Of a stretch of 64,000 bases of DNA, positions 1-10,890 are shown piece by piece. A program made the translations under genes and the position numbers. The notes beneath the pieces were generated by a model that ran no database searches, was not told where the DNA came from, and saw only the letters and a list, made by a program, of their open reading frames with translations. How positions within the stretch are numbered: position 1 is the first letter of the stretch; the number at the start of each line of letters is the position of its first letter. The stretch comes from Protopterus annectens (lineage: Eukaryota; Chordata; Ceratodontiformes; Protopteridae), in NCBI RefSeq assembly GCF_019279795.1, contig NC_056744.1:907811571-907875570 (forward strand), in the 5' to 3' direction.

Positions 1-869
1 ATTTACAGTTTTTTAAATATTTTTATACGTAATTTCTGAGTCTGACCACATGGGGTCTGGCATCTTGAAGTAACTCTGATTGTTTAGTCAGCCTCTAGGT
101 ATCCCACAATGCAGTGTTCATCTGAAAAAAGTTACATCACGCACGACTCTTTCTTCCTAAAGCTCCTGTCACTGCACTGATTTTACATGCATACACTGCT
201 GTCTTTCAGTCAGTTTTAAGTAACATTTCATGCCGTTCAATGACGACTTAAAACACAAACAGTGCAAATGCCACAGAACAGACTTTCAAAGTGCTTTTTA
301 CTGCTGCTTCTTTTTAGAATGGCTAAACTGTAGTTTTTTGAAGCCTGAATTGTACTTCTTTGACTCATCTCCCATCCCCCTTCAAACCCAACTTCCCTAG
401 CTGCTAAGGGTAATTTGAGCTGTTAACTACTGTGATTGACAGCTCACAGCAGGAGACTTGACTCATGTACTGTTTCTTTGTTCTAGCCTTTACTTTCTGT
501 ATGGGTAGGGGAAGGACCACAGAGCTGTGACATCACAGCATGGGTTGGTTTTAGGATGGTCATAATGTCGTCAGTTTGGGGAGGGAATTGGCCAAAAAAC
601 TACCTATATTCAATGGCCTTGATGACATCAATGAATTGGAGACTTTTTCAGGGCGGGATAAAAGTTTTTTTTTTTTTAATGAAACCACAGTACAGTATTG
701 TACTGTTCTAGTGGAGAGAAACATTCATTTAAAAAAAAATATATGCTCTGTTGTTTATTTATAGCAGGGACAATAAATAGGGAGAAAAAGGACAGGGAAC
801 ATGAGCATTTAATAACAGAATCCCATTGTTGTCCTTTAAGGGTGCAGTGAGTCAGAAAATAAAAGAGAT
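1..869. other. unassigned AT-rich stretch
   Basis: I see no gene here. The longest open frame (62 codons near 576-764) contains runs of phenylalanine and lysine coded by T and A tracts and resembles no family I know. The stretch may hold the decayed 5' end of the LINE that follows, but I cannot show that. Confidence 0.4.
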
Positions 870-3228
870 GTTTCCTGGGGGGACATTATGGAGAAAATAC
901 AAAAGGAGGATGCAGAGACAGTCCTGAAGAATGGCGGTGAGAAGAAGAAGAAAACATAAGCACGGAAAACTGGAATAGCACAAAAGAAGGCTGAAGAAAA
1001 TGAAAAACAGAAGTATGTGGTAAGGATTCAAAGTAAAGAAGAAAAAGAAAAGGACATGTATGAAGTGTGGGCCAATTTAATAGCTCCTTTGGATGTCAAA
1101 GCACATGAGGTAACCATGCATTCTTATTAACAAAGAGGCGATATGCAACATTATGTTTGAGACTGTTTTTTCAATGGAAACATTTATTGGAGAATATGAA
1201 AAAAGAAAGACTGTAATCCATTGAAATCTTTATATGATAAAACCATTCAACAGGGAAACAAAAAGAAAATTCATGTACAATTTTGAACAGAGGTAAAAAT
1301 AGGTACTCTGAAAGGACATTTTGAAAACTTTATGTAAAGAACTACTGGGCAAAAGTTTATGACAAAAGGGGGGGGTTATGCACTGGTGACTGGAATTGTA
1401 ATATTGTGTTAAAAATAGAAAGAGAAAAAAATGTATACATATACCAAGCATGATAAATGTGGAGGGTAACAAGGATGTAGTAAAATACTGGGGATAATCA
1501 AAACTTTCTTTTTTTTTTGTGGAAAAGGACATTTGATAACTGTGACAAAAGAAAATGTTATATTTGTGGGGAAATGGGAGATGATGCAAAACAATGTGTA
1601 CTGAAATGGGTACATGTGTTATCGCAACCAGATTTTTGCGGTAATGCTGGTTGCTTCTGTTTAGGTCAAGTAGTAGCTATACAGTGTTATCAAGTTTAGA
1701 GACGTGTTCTGTAATCTTTTTGTAGTTTTAGGAAGGTTTATCATTGAAACGGCTCAAAAAATAAGGTTTGAAAATAGGTTTCCCCTTTTATCGCCGGTAT
1801 CTCATGTCAGTTAAGCAAGTCCCATTCTACTTCAAATGAGTTCCTTTCACATGCTGTCGGTAAAGGACAAACATTTATTATTTTATCAGCCGTTTCAATG
1901 ATAAACCTACCCAATACTACAAAAACATTACAGAAAACCTGTTTCTAACCTTCATAATACTTTCATACATCCAAAAAGAATCCTTTCCACAGTACGAAAG
2001 CACCTAATCTGTTGTTTAAACTCTGTATGTGTATAATAATCGTACACTAACTCCCACACTCCTTTCAGCCCAATACACGTACACATGCAACCACTGCGAT
2101 CTCAGACGTCTTTAAAGGACACTACCCACAAATCTTAAAACTATCAGTCTTAATAGTTTTTAAAACCACCACCGATATCCCAGCAGACTTTCTGAGTGTA
2201 ATGACAGAAATAAAAAATGTAAAAACAGAAATAGAAAGAACAAGAAAAGATTATGAATAGTACAGTACAATATTGTACAAGAAATGTTTAAAGAAAAAAA
2301 AGGAAAATAGTGAATAAAACATTGAAAGTAAAAAAAGGAAAAGAGAACAAAGAGCTGGAAAAGGAGATATCTGTAAATGAGCTAGATAAAATATTAGGAC
2401 AAGTAAATCTAGATTTAGCTACAGGATCAGATGGAATATGGTATTAAATGTATACCAATTTAAAGGACTGGCAAAAAATATTTTAAAGATTTTGAATGAA
2501 TGGTTAAATGGAGGCTTTAAGTATAAAGAATTAGGGAGCAAAATACTTAAATTCATATGGAAGAAGGAAGATAGAACACAATTAAAATGGAGACCAATAA
2601 TATTCAATATAGAGACCAACAGTATTCAATAATAATAATTATAATATGAAAATAAAACATGAGATTTTAAACTAAAATGGAAATATTATGGAAGATAGTA
2701 TGTGTAGCATAAAGAGTAACGGTTGTCAAGAATTATTAATGATAGTTAAGAGAAGGTGTGGATGATATTATGTGCAGTAAAGAAAAAGCAAAAATCATGA
2801 AAGCAGACCTTAAGGCATTTGACACAAATGGATATGAAATCTTATGGACGATAATGAAAGAATATAGCATACGTGAGAAGGTTATAGCATACGTGAGAAG
2901 GTTAGGAAATTATGTATGTCAATGTATAGTAACAATAAAAAAGTAAAATTACTTGTAAATGGCTTGTTAAGCCAAGAGATACATACAAAGAGTGGTATAA
3001 GACAGGGATGTCCAATGAATTGTATACTCTTTGCATTAGTTATGAATGCGATTGTAATTTTTACAAACACCTGAACAGTTAAGAATTACAGTTCTGTTAA
3101 CATATGCAGATGACACAATAAATTGCAATAAATAAAATTTGGATAAAAGAAGTATTATTTTACAGAAATGAGTGTCTAGAAGTGATAGGAATAAACAGAA
3201 AACTAATGGTTTAGGTGTAGTAAAGATA
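870..3228 (+). mobile_element. L1/Tx1-like LINE, 5' part (ORF1 remnant and reverse transcriptase)
   Basis: This is an old non-LTR retrotransposon piece. Near 890-1110 a lysine- and glutamate-rich segment ends in VWANLIAPLDVKAHEV. At 1,517-1,620 there is a zinc-knuckle-like motif CYICGEMGDDAKQC, with aspartate at the usual histidine position, as in ORF1-type proteins. From 2,350 the reverse transcriptase can be followed in pieces: NELDKILG and ATGSDGI near 2,370-2,430, LKAFDTNGYEILW near 2,800, SGIRQGCPMNCILFAL near 2,990-3,045, and the catalytic YADDT box near 3,100-3,118. Many stops and frame changes interrupt it, so it is dead and old. The matching C-terminal part resumes after the Harbinger element at about 12,170, so the LINE was present before that insertion. 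Assignment to L1/Tx1 rather than another LINE clade rests on the fingers motif and on the C-terminal piece. Confidence 0.7.
1706..1946. repeat. small inverted-repeat (foldback) element
   Basis: About 45 bp at 1,706-1,752 reappear as an imperfect reverse complement at about 1,884-1,945. The core shared by both arms is AGGTTTATCATTGAAACGG on one side and its complement on the other. The roughly 130 bp between the arms carry no coding signal. It lies inside the LINE and between its ORF1-like and RT parts, so it is probably a MITE that landed in the LINE. No clear target-site duplication was found. Confidence 0.6.
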
Positions 3229-3384
3229 GCCCCTCGTATTCAATAAACTCTGTGCAGGAATAGTGCAATTCCTACATGGCGTGTATCGTAGCAGTATCCG
3301 CAGCTCCCTCTAGGCAGCGCACCTTACACATTAATGAAGATGCGCTGAGGGAGAGCAGTGTACACGGTTACTGAATCAGTGCTA

Positions 3385-4000
3385 GGGGTTGTGTTACAGT
3401 GCTTGCAGATGTGTAACACACCCCTTGCACTGTGAAAGTGCAGTATGGCACTAAATTACAGAAAGTGTCCTTGGCATACCTCTTAACTGTACAGATTTTC
3501 GCTTCATATATTTGGCCTTTTCCTCACAAAATTTAGTTTTCTGGCAAATCATTGGGATGATCTAAGGTGTGAAGCCTCTAAATAGTGACATACATTTGAG
3601 TTTCATACTTTATATCGGTCAGAAAATGCACGCTAACACAAATCCTTTTATTCTAGCAGCATTCTAGGTTTATAAGAGTAATATTTAAAATCCCTCCCTA
3701 TTTTGGTCCTTTGTACCCACATTAAATCAGGCTCTCTCCAGATTTCTTAAGCTAAGAGGTTGAGAAGTATGGTCCTCAGACACTTATTTATATAGTAATG
3801 TATATATTTTCACACAGGGGGTGTGTTACACTGTCTATAACACACCCCCTGCACTGTCAAAGTGCCGTATGGCACGAAAACATTAAAGAAAGTGTCCTCG
3901 GACACTTATTAATAATTGGTCAATATATTTTACACGGGGGGGTGTGTTGCAGTGTCAGTAACACACCCCTTGTACTGTCAGAGTGACGTATGGCATGGAA
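3385..4000. repeat. three-copy tandem repeat with GC-rich hairpins
   Basis: A unit of about 120 bp occurs at 3,385-3,470, 3,815-3,910 and 3,935-4,000. Each begins with a hairpin: GGGGGTGTGTTA, a short loop, then TAACACACCCC. Each continues CTGTCAAAGTGC and GTATGGCAC. The first unit is interrupted by a MITE (3,472-3,772) and resumes after it. The array lies just inside the left end of the Harbinger element, where subterminal repeats are common. Confidence 0.75.
3472..3772 (+). mobile_element. 0.3-kb MITE inserted in tandem unit
   Basis: The element starts TGGCATACCTCTTAACTG and ends TTGAGAAGTATGG, which are short terminal inverted repeats. TCCT stands on both sides (3,468-3,471 and 3,773-3,776) and the interrupted tandem repeat continues after it, giving an internal empty-site comparison and a 4-bp target duplication. 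Similar elements lie at 6,250, about 8,318, 9,121, about 15,140, 46,305 and 47,106 (the last two also in the duplicated block). No coding capacity is seen. Confidence 0.7.
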
Positions 4001-4539
4001 ATCAAACGTGGAAATATGACGTTTCCTCTCAAGTTTTTATACTTTTTCTTTTTTTACTTTTTTTTTTTTATTTTTGTCAAGTGTAAGTATAGCTAACATG
4101 CTTGCTCAGCAGTGCTTAAACATAATGAAAAGCTGTATATAGAAATGTATAGCTGAAATCTTCACAGCAGAGTTAGCTGAATGGTTAGAGTCATGGCTTC
4201 ATGAGTAGTAAATGCATGGTTTGAATAACACGACAGGCTATTCACCTTTTACATTAGAAAGCATTCCTATTTTAATTTCTATTTTTTTTTTTTTTGCCGT
4301 AGTTACTGATCAACCAGGTTATTGCAGTTGGTCCAGAATCCCAGTGTCAGTGGAGATATGAGGTGAAACCTCCAGTGAAACACAAGTGTCCAATACAGTT
4401 CAGTAACACACCAAGGTAATGCAATTCAAGTACATAGGGTGAGGTCATGCAAAGCAAAATACAAACACAAAAGTATCAATAATGAGTAATTAAAATCAAT
4501 ATATATTTCTGTTATGTAAAGATCTTGTTTGCCCTTAGC
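4001..4539. other. non-coding transposon interior
   Basis: T-rich runs (4,040-4,075 and 4,270-4,295), one tRNA-like segment (listed separately) and no open frame of note. GCTCAGCAGTGCTTAAAC-like words near 4,105-4,120 resemble the GCTAAGC motifs that cluster further right. Confidence 0.4.
4170..4238 (+). repeat. tRNA-like segment (pseudo-tRNA or SINE head)
   Basis: An A-box-like word TTAGCTGAATGGTTAGAG (4,173-4,190) is followed by an anticodon-loop-like GCTTCATGAG with CAT at 4,200-4,202 and a B-box-like GGTTTGAAT (4,218-4,226). The stems pair poorly, so this is not a working tRNA gene. A tRNA-derived SINE head or a decayed tRNA copy is more likely. Confidence 0.4.
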
Positions 4540-4607
4540 TAAATTTTGCTAAGCACTGCTAAGCCAGGCTAAGCAATGCTTAAACAGGACTTGTAGCCCT
4601 ATATAAG
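4540..4607 (+). promoter_or_regulatory. GCTAAGC cluster and TATA box before the Myb-like exon
   Basis: Three copies of GCTAAGC-type words (4,549-4,580) lie directly upstream of a TATA box TATATAAG at 4,600-4,607. The coding segment starts about 45 bp further on. The same word recurs in the opposite half of the transposon (11,205-11,395), which suggests binding sites for the element's own DNA-binding proteins. That role is inference. Confidence 0.5.
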
Positions 4608-4651
4608 CTGCACAGGCAGGAATACAGCCAGAACCTGTTGGAGTTTGACCC

Positions 4652-4964
4652 GTGCAGGAACTATGGCAGGAGTTGGGAGAGGGAGCGTGGTTTTGGGTGC
4701 AGCGCTGGGGTATCCTGGAGTCCAGGGTCAGGGTTGGACTCATAGTGAAATACCATGATGCCAGACTGCTGCAGGGCCAGTACCAGAGCTCTGAATACAA
4801 GTCTGTGGCCTGGGACAGTCTGGCATGTGAGCTCACCAATGCCACTTGTATCCCCCGCACTGGTGAGCAGGTGCATCACCATTATGAAGACCTGAAGTGG
4901 AGAAAGGGGGTGATCTTGGCCCAATGGATCCAAGATGCTGGGGATGGAAATGCCCCAGAAGTTA
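4652..4964 (+). pseudogene. Myb/SANT-like DNA-binding protein exon of the Harbinger element
   Basis: The frame encodes KYHDARLLQGQYQSSEYKS, then AWDSLACELTNATCIPRTGE, then QVHHHYEDLKWRKGVIL. A tryptophan-centred first helix, an RTxEQ turn and an HxYxDLK third helix are the usual pattern of the Myb/SANT-like partner protein coded beside HARBI1-type transposases, which helps bring transposase to DNA and the nucleus. It ends at a strong splice donor, GTAAGT at 4,965-4,970. No in-frame ATG precedes the domain and an in-frame stop lies about 6 bases upstream of 4,652, so the start is lost or spliced from elsewhere. I read it as a broken copy. Confidence 0.5.
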
Positions 4965-4999
4965 GTAAGTATAGGAACCATTGCTTTACGAAATTCTAG

Positions 5000-6160
5000 C
5001 ATGAATATGTGATAGACAGGTAAGCATAATGGTGTGTTTCCCTTCCCATAGCTGCAGAAGAGAGGACTTGCAACTTAGAGGCCCACGCATGACACCTAGT
5101 GAGGATGCGCCGATAGTCTGGTGAGTACAGACCTATCTTGCAATATATAGTACAATAAATAAGAATGAGTACATTGTTTACTGCCAGTAGGTATAGTGTG
5201 TTTTGAGTGTACTGCAATAAATGCGTTCTTAGACCCACACTGATATAACTGAGTAATGCCAGCTACTGTGCAATACAGATGAAGGCATCAAACAAGCTAC
5301 TATTGATGAAAGAAAGCTAATACTGTAGTAATAGTGTGTAGGAATGACAGAAGTATATACTGCATTAATACTAAGGATATTGTAATAAAGTACACCCTGA
5401 CTGAAACTGTGAAGGTAATAAATGACATTCATTCCATCATCTACTGGATATACAGTACAAATTAAGTCAGAATTCTGAATGTAATAAACCACCGTGTCAT
5501 GTCACCCTCAATAAAGTTCTTTCCACCAATTGTTGTGTTTATTCTGGTCTGTTGTTGAAGAAATATAATTGTACAGGTGCTCCACAACAAATATGGCTAT
5601 GACACCATGAAGTGAGTGAAGTTTGCCTGATAAAGAACTGTTATGCTAACATGTAGATGTGGAGCTGTACAACAAAATACAATGCAATCTGACATACGTC
5701 CTGCACTAAGATCTGAACCTTTAATAGCAATGTGTAATGTATTATATACTGTATTTCCCTCAGGATTGCCTTGTGTTAACCTATGCATTTCAGCTATACG
5801 TATTCCTGAATGTAGGTATGCTGATGCAGGTAAGTATGAGACTGTAATAGCTGGAGACTGCAAATATAGCATATGCAAATATATATGGGTCGGGTATGCA
5901 ACCCACACACCAATATGGTCTGTGCAGATCACACATATTCCCATCCACTAGGGGTTAAATGTGTACATCTGCATTCCAAGTATTAATACACAGTTCACCT
6001 ACTATCTCTGTCATGCATGAATCTAACGTATGTATGTTCAACTGTCACTGCAGTCTTCTGTGACACTCTGTATTACCAAGTCAAACTTTGCAACCAAGTG
6101 AGTTTTAGGCAAAAATCAGTCAAGTAGCACACAGCAGTGGCCCAGTAGCTCAGTGTGATA
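5000..6160. other. transposon interior without clear genes
   Basis: Both strands show only short frames (up to 115 codons near 5,597-5,951, overlapping on both strands, with no family resemblance). I see no repeat structure beyond AT-rich words. It may include decayed later exons of the Myb-like gene after the donor at 4,965. Confidence 0.35.
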
Positions 6161-6167
6161 AGAAATA

Positions 6168-7300
6168 GAGATTACAACCCCTACCTATCTAGCTGTATGT
6201 AGTATAGTGCTATGTCCTTAATGCATATGGCATGGAGCTGATATGTCTGGGGCATACCTCTCAACCTGTTAGAACAATACATGTGGACAAAGCCTTCAGT
6301 AATGGGGTGATTAGGCCCCAAAATAGGGACAGGTTTTACATATAGCTCTTACAAACGTAGATAGCTGCTAGAGGGGCCAGTTTCATATTATCATTCATTT
6401 TGTGAAGGGTATTAAGTCTGACACTCGTATCTGTCATTATTGTCTGACTTCAGCTATTAATGCTTTGGCAATGACTGGCCAGGAAACCACACTTTTATGA
6501 CACAAAGACAATATATGATGCAATCATCTGGACATTCTGCAAAACTGTATACAGTTGAGAGGTATGGCCTGCAGAGTGTGAAACAGTGCATCTAAGGCTG
6601 ATGACATCAACAGGCCCCATCAATTAATGCAATGGGGGTGTCAGCAGGGTGGAACAGACCTCAAAATGGTATAACCAACCCACACGGGAAATGCTTCACA
6701 TACAGACACTTGTCAGTGCTGAGATTAGAACCCCGCCTATATAGTTGTATGTACTATAGTGCTACGTACTTATCGTATGGATCATGGAGCTTATATGTCT
6801 GAAGAGTGCCCGACATTGCTTCCAAGGTGGATGACATGTACAGGCCCGGTACAGTAGTGCAATGGTGGGTTAACAGGGTGGAAAAGGCCTTAAAATGTAT
6901 TGTCATTGCACACACATAGGCAGCAAATACAGACAGCCACAAGGGAATATCCATAAACACAGACCCATTGTTGGGATTAGAACCACTACCTGTCTACACT
7001 ATAGTGCTATGTACTTATCACATGTGCCACAAGGCTTATTCATATGAAGAGTACCCGACACTGCTGTTGGGGTGGATGATATCAGTAGCTGTTGACAGGT
7101 AGACCACTGTTGTGGATGACACTAGTATCAGGGCCATAAAATGGGTGACTGTTACACAGACATAGGCCTGCTGGGCATGTGTATTCTACTGTAAATGTAA
7201 TAGATACAGAAACACACACACACACACACACACACACACGGCCGGTGATGCGAGATTACAACCCTTTCCTCACTATTACACAATGGAGCTCAGCCTTGTA
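6168..7300 (+). repeat. tandem repeat of about 245 bp, three to four units
   Basis: Units start near 6,168, 6,718, 6,965 and 7,248 with variants of GAGATTAGAACCCCTACC, followed by a TATAGTGCTATGTACTTAT block and, in the complete units, GTGGATGA and GGCC blocks. The first unit is lengthened by a 318-bp MITE at 6,250-6,567. The third contains a (CA)n run at about 7,214-7,240. The copies are clearly diverged, so the array is old. Confidence 0.7.
6250..6567 (-). mobile_element. 0.3-kb MITE in the first tandem unit
   Basis: Terminal inverted repeats GGGCATACCTCTCAAC and GTTGAGAGGTATGG bound the element. The 4-bp flanks TCTG and CCTG differ by one base. Compared with the next tandem unit, the host sequence is continuous without it. 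The reverse complement matches the MITE at 9,121 along its length, so it is in the opposite orientation to that copy. Confidence 0.7.
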
Positions 7301-8315
7301 CTTGCACGTATCACTGATTACAATTGATGTGCAAATGGCTGCAGCAGTACTTCACTTAATGCCTTTCAGAGTATCTCTCTCACCCCCCCCAGACTCTCTG
7401 TCTCTTATCTGTCTCTCTCTCTCTTCCCCCCCTGTGTCTGTCTATGCTTGTTTTATATATATATGTATGTATATTACACTCATCAGATGCAGATATATCT
7501 TATATGTACCACATACAGATAGATGAGGAAATCCTGTCTGATGCGGGTGGTGAGAGACAGTTAAGGTGTACATAGCTACATGTATGCAAAGGCATATATC
7601 GACAACACAGTTCTATAGTCAGATGTGGGTTTAGACATGGGCTGCAATTCTCTAAGTGTAGGGGCATGCCCAGTATGACCTTCAATAGTAACAGTGAGAC
7701 TCCAGTCCAGAGCCACCTATACTCCGGTCCAGGATTTTGCGTGCTACAGTCGACTGGCTGATGGACCCATGTAAACAGTCCAGCACCTCAGTGATATACT
7801 GACCAAGGGATCTCCAGCCTGTATGTTATCCTTATTAACTAACTAAGTCATATCATGGGGTGGGTACAGAGTGCATTGACTGAGCAGAGTTTTCCACAAT
7901 ATGTGCGGTATATTCTAGATAGCACTGTGATTTCCTGGTATGTCAGTGGCAGATCAGTATAGCGTAATGTGAGGAACCACTGACAATTTGCTTACTGACT
8001 CCATATACTGCAAGGAACTATGTTACAGCACAAATTGTTCTAGTGTACACATTCTACTTTTGTCTGGCCAGTGGTTCCCTTTCCCCTTATATGTGCCCCT
8101 TTGTCCTTCTGTAGTCCAGTCACACCCTTTGTCCACAGTTGCTGCTATGTAGTTGTAGTTATAGTGCGAGTGGTGTAGAATTAGTAATACTACACATAGG
8201 GTTACAGACTTCACACCTTTGACTGTACCCGTTAAGCAGGTTGTCCATCATTGTGCCCCATACATCTGCTGGGCTCCTCAGATTGTGTTGCCCTGTTATT
8301 CTAAGGCTACATGTT
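7301..8315. other. unassigned, with pyrimidine-rich low complexity
   Basis: A CT/C-rich tract lies at about 7,370-7,432 and short AT repeats near 7,455-7,480. I recognise no coding region or transposon family in the rest. Confidence 0.4.
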
Positions 8316-8317
8316 GG

Positions 8318-8640
8318 CCATAGCTCTCAAACTCTTACAGACAGACATCTGGACAAGCCCATATATAACAGTCAGACACAGGCCCAGACATGGGGACAGG
8401 GTCTTAACGTTGCTCTTCCAAACATAGACAGTTGATAGAACAATTTTGTATTAGCTTACATTTTCTTATGGGCATGATATCTGCATCTCCACTGTCTGTC
8501 ATTGATTTTTTCAAATTAACCTTTATTGGTCTGCAAATAGTTTGCCAGGCAAATGCAATGTTATGACAAGCAGAACAGATATAGGCCGCATACATGTGAA
8601 CATTGAGAAATCCTGTCATTCCAGGGGTATGGATGGTGCC
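8318..8640 (-). mobile_element. 0.3-kb MITE, decayed
   Basis: It begins GGCCATAGCTCTCAAACT and shares the order of internal words with the minus-oriented copy at 6,250 (a GGGGACAGGGTCTTA block, TCTTCCAAACATAGACAG, then a CTGTCTGTCATTGAT block). The far terminal repeat is not recognisable. Confidence 0.5.
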
Positions 8641-9120
8641 CACTGACTTGTCAGTACTGACACAGTAACATGGCAGCCTTTACATCCTGGCACTAGACTG
8701 ACCCGTCACAACCTGCTGTTGTACTAGGCACTGTGTGGGTTACTCAGAGTTATGTACTGTCCATGTGTGTGGCTTCCTGTCCCTCCATTGTCCAGCTTTC
8801 CTGCAGTAAAATATATTGATGTCTGGACAGTATGTACAACTACTATCGTAGGTGTAGCTGACATGCAAAATAGCTAGCATGGCCAGTCTCAAACATGGAC
8901 CCTGTCAACCACAGTACTATACTTAGACCTCTAAGCCACAACAGCCAGCACTAAGTGCTATCTACTTCCTGACACTATTAACCACAAACATACATAGCAC
9001 ATTAACCCCTGCATATTATAGAAATGGAATAAGTTATCATGTTGATTGTGACAACCCTGGGAATGTGGAGGTAATATTACCTCAAGTTCTATGTGAACAC
9101 GAGTGTGTTAGGGGGAGGGG
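8641..9120. other. unassigned
   Basis: Only short unremarkable frames on either strand. A G-rich run (about 9,110-9,122) directly precedes the next MITE. Confidence 0.4.
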
Positions 9121-9434
9121 GGCATATCTCTCAACTGTACACATTTGTTCAGATGTTTGCCTCATTTTTTGGGACCATTTTTCATACAATTGTGGTTGTG
9201 TGGAAAATTAATGTCAAATCATTAAATAATGAAGTTGGAAAGTAATGACATATGTTTGAGTTTCAGACTTCTTGCCCTTCAGAGAATTCATGCTACTGTG
9301 ACACCTGTCATTCTGTCAAATTTCTATGTTTGTAAGAGCAATATTTAAGAGTTGTCCCTGTTTTTGGGCCTTTGCCCCACATTTCTTTACGGCTTTGTAC
9401 ATATTTCTTGCTGCAAGAGGTTTAGAGGTATGTA
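9121..9434 (+). mobile_element. 0.3-kb MITE
   Basis: It starts GGCATATCTCTCAACTGTAC and ends near GCAAGAGGTTTAGAGGTATG. Internal landmarks shared with the 46-47 kb copies include TGACATATGTTTGAGTTTC, a TTCATGCTA word, and a GTTTGTAAGAGCAATATTTA word followed by GTCCCTGTTTTTG and GCCTTTGCC. It is non-coding. Confidence 0.65.
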
Positions 9435-10077
9435 TGGAACTCCAACATTGACATCCATGCATTTGTTCTATGACCCCGCTGTTTTGTAAGTCCCTCACAC
9501 CAGTGCAGTGGATTTTCCTGGCTTAGGGCCTACTACATAATGTGGGGCAGCAAGTATTTGGGAGAGAGTTCCTGTTGTCCCACATAGCTGCCTGTTAGTT
9601 GCTGATTTCTTGGTAACTCACTCCATTCCCATGCATACAAGCAGCAATACCATACATATGCTACCACATTCTACTACCCCATTCATTTATTGTTAAGAGC
9701 GACTTACCTTGTGCCATCAGCAGCTGAGAAGACAGTGCTTCAGGGCTGACTCTGTCAGATGCACACAGTACACTGCCTATACATGGTAAGGTATAGGTAA
9801 TGTGATGTGGCTGGCATCCATTTTACTGTGTGTCTGAGAGTCAGAGTGAGGTGTCAATCCCTGGGTCCCTAGAGTGTCAGTGTATGTGCTATGCCTTGCC
9901 TCTTTGCCAAGGCATACTGCGCACACCTACATCTGCCTACAAGGACAGGCCCAGGGGGTTCCTCCTCAGAATCTCCCTGTGGGGACCCTGGCAATGGTGG
10001 GGGGCTGTGTGACCCTTCCCTGTGATGTTCCTGCCACAGCTGTTTCCACAGGATCATACTGTGTAGCATGGCAGATA
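9435..10077. other. 3' flank of the transposase gene
   Basis: No recognisable protein. This stretch is downstream of the minus-strand transposase and probably holds its 3' untranslated part. Confidence 0.35.
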
Positions 10078-10890
10078 CTATGAACATGTGTGCACATGTG
10101 GCTGGAGAGTACTGCAGGGTTCCACCAGATTTGTCAAGGCAGTGGAACTGTACTCGAGCAACCCAAACACACGCTCCAAGATATTCCTAGTTTGTGCATG
10201 TGCCTCATTATGGCATTCTTCATTTGATGTGTGTGCATTTCTGATGGGTGTCATCATCCACGGTTCCAGTGCGTAACCAGCATCCCCCACTAGATGCCCA
10301 TACAGGTCGTCCCCTCTGGCAAATGCCTGGTACAGCTGTGATGTGTGCCAGATGTGGGAATTGTGATAACTGCCAGGGCTGCTAGAACACACATTGATAA
10401 TGCCCTGGGCATTGCACACGACCTGGCAGTTGATGGAGTGATACCCCTTGTGGTTGACATAGACTCTACCCTCCTCACCGGGTGGTGCTTTGATGTGCAC
10501 AGGAGTACAGTCTATGGCACCCAGTACCTCTGGGTAGTGTGCTACATGGTGGAAGAGACACATATTGCAATTGGCGGAGTACCCTGGATGCAGAATGCCT
10601 GTGAGATCCCCATGATGTCCCCAGTAGGTCTTTGGAAAGTACCTATAGCTAGTATTCTTAAGGCTACACATACCTTTGTTTCCACTGGGATGAGTTCCCC
10701 TCTGTTGGCTCTGGCTCTGAGGTGAGGCTGGCAGAGCTCGGCGAGTTGCTGTAGTATGTCCCTGTCCACCCTGCAGTGCTCTACTATCTCCAGCTCAGGT
10801 AGCCCCTGAAAAGTTACCCTGGGCCTGAACACTCTTCTCCTCCTCAGTCTGGGCCTATTGTCAGCATCATCATCATCACCACTGAACTAA
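10078..10890 (-). pseudogene. HARBI1-type DDE transposase of the Harbinger element
   Basis: The protein catalyses excision and insertion of the transposon. The N-terminal part (10,887-10,590) reads RRRRVFRPRVTFQGL, then a helical segment ending ALRILAIGTFQRPTGD and GISQ. The catalytic part follows in another frame: HYPEVLGAIDCTPVHIKAPP (first Asp), YVNHKGYHSINCQVVCNAQG, HLVGDAGYALEPWMMTP (second Asp) and RNILERVFGLLE (Glu). The D-D-E set is therefore still present. A frame change near 10,600, together with a stretch between GISQ and the YPEVLGAID block shorter than family members usually have, indicates a small deletion plus frameshift, so the gene is dead. It converges on the Myb-like exon near 4.7 kb, as usual for this superfamily. 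Confidence 0.85.

Noticed and set aside
3385-4000. CRISPR-like array
   Set aside because: Only three diverged units of uneven spacing in vertebrate DNA, with no unique spacers and no cas genes.
4170-4238. Functional tRNA-Met gene with CAT anticodon
   Set aside because: Stems do not pair and the B box is degenerate; kept only as a tRNA-like repeat.
5597-5951. Overlapping 115- and 102-codon frames as host exons
   Set aside because: No family resemblance, opposite strands overlap, and the stretch lies within a transposon.
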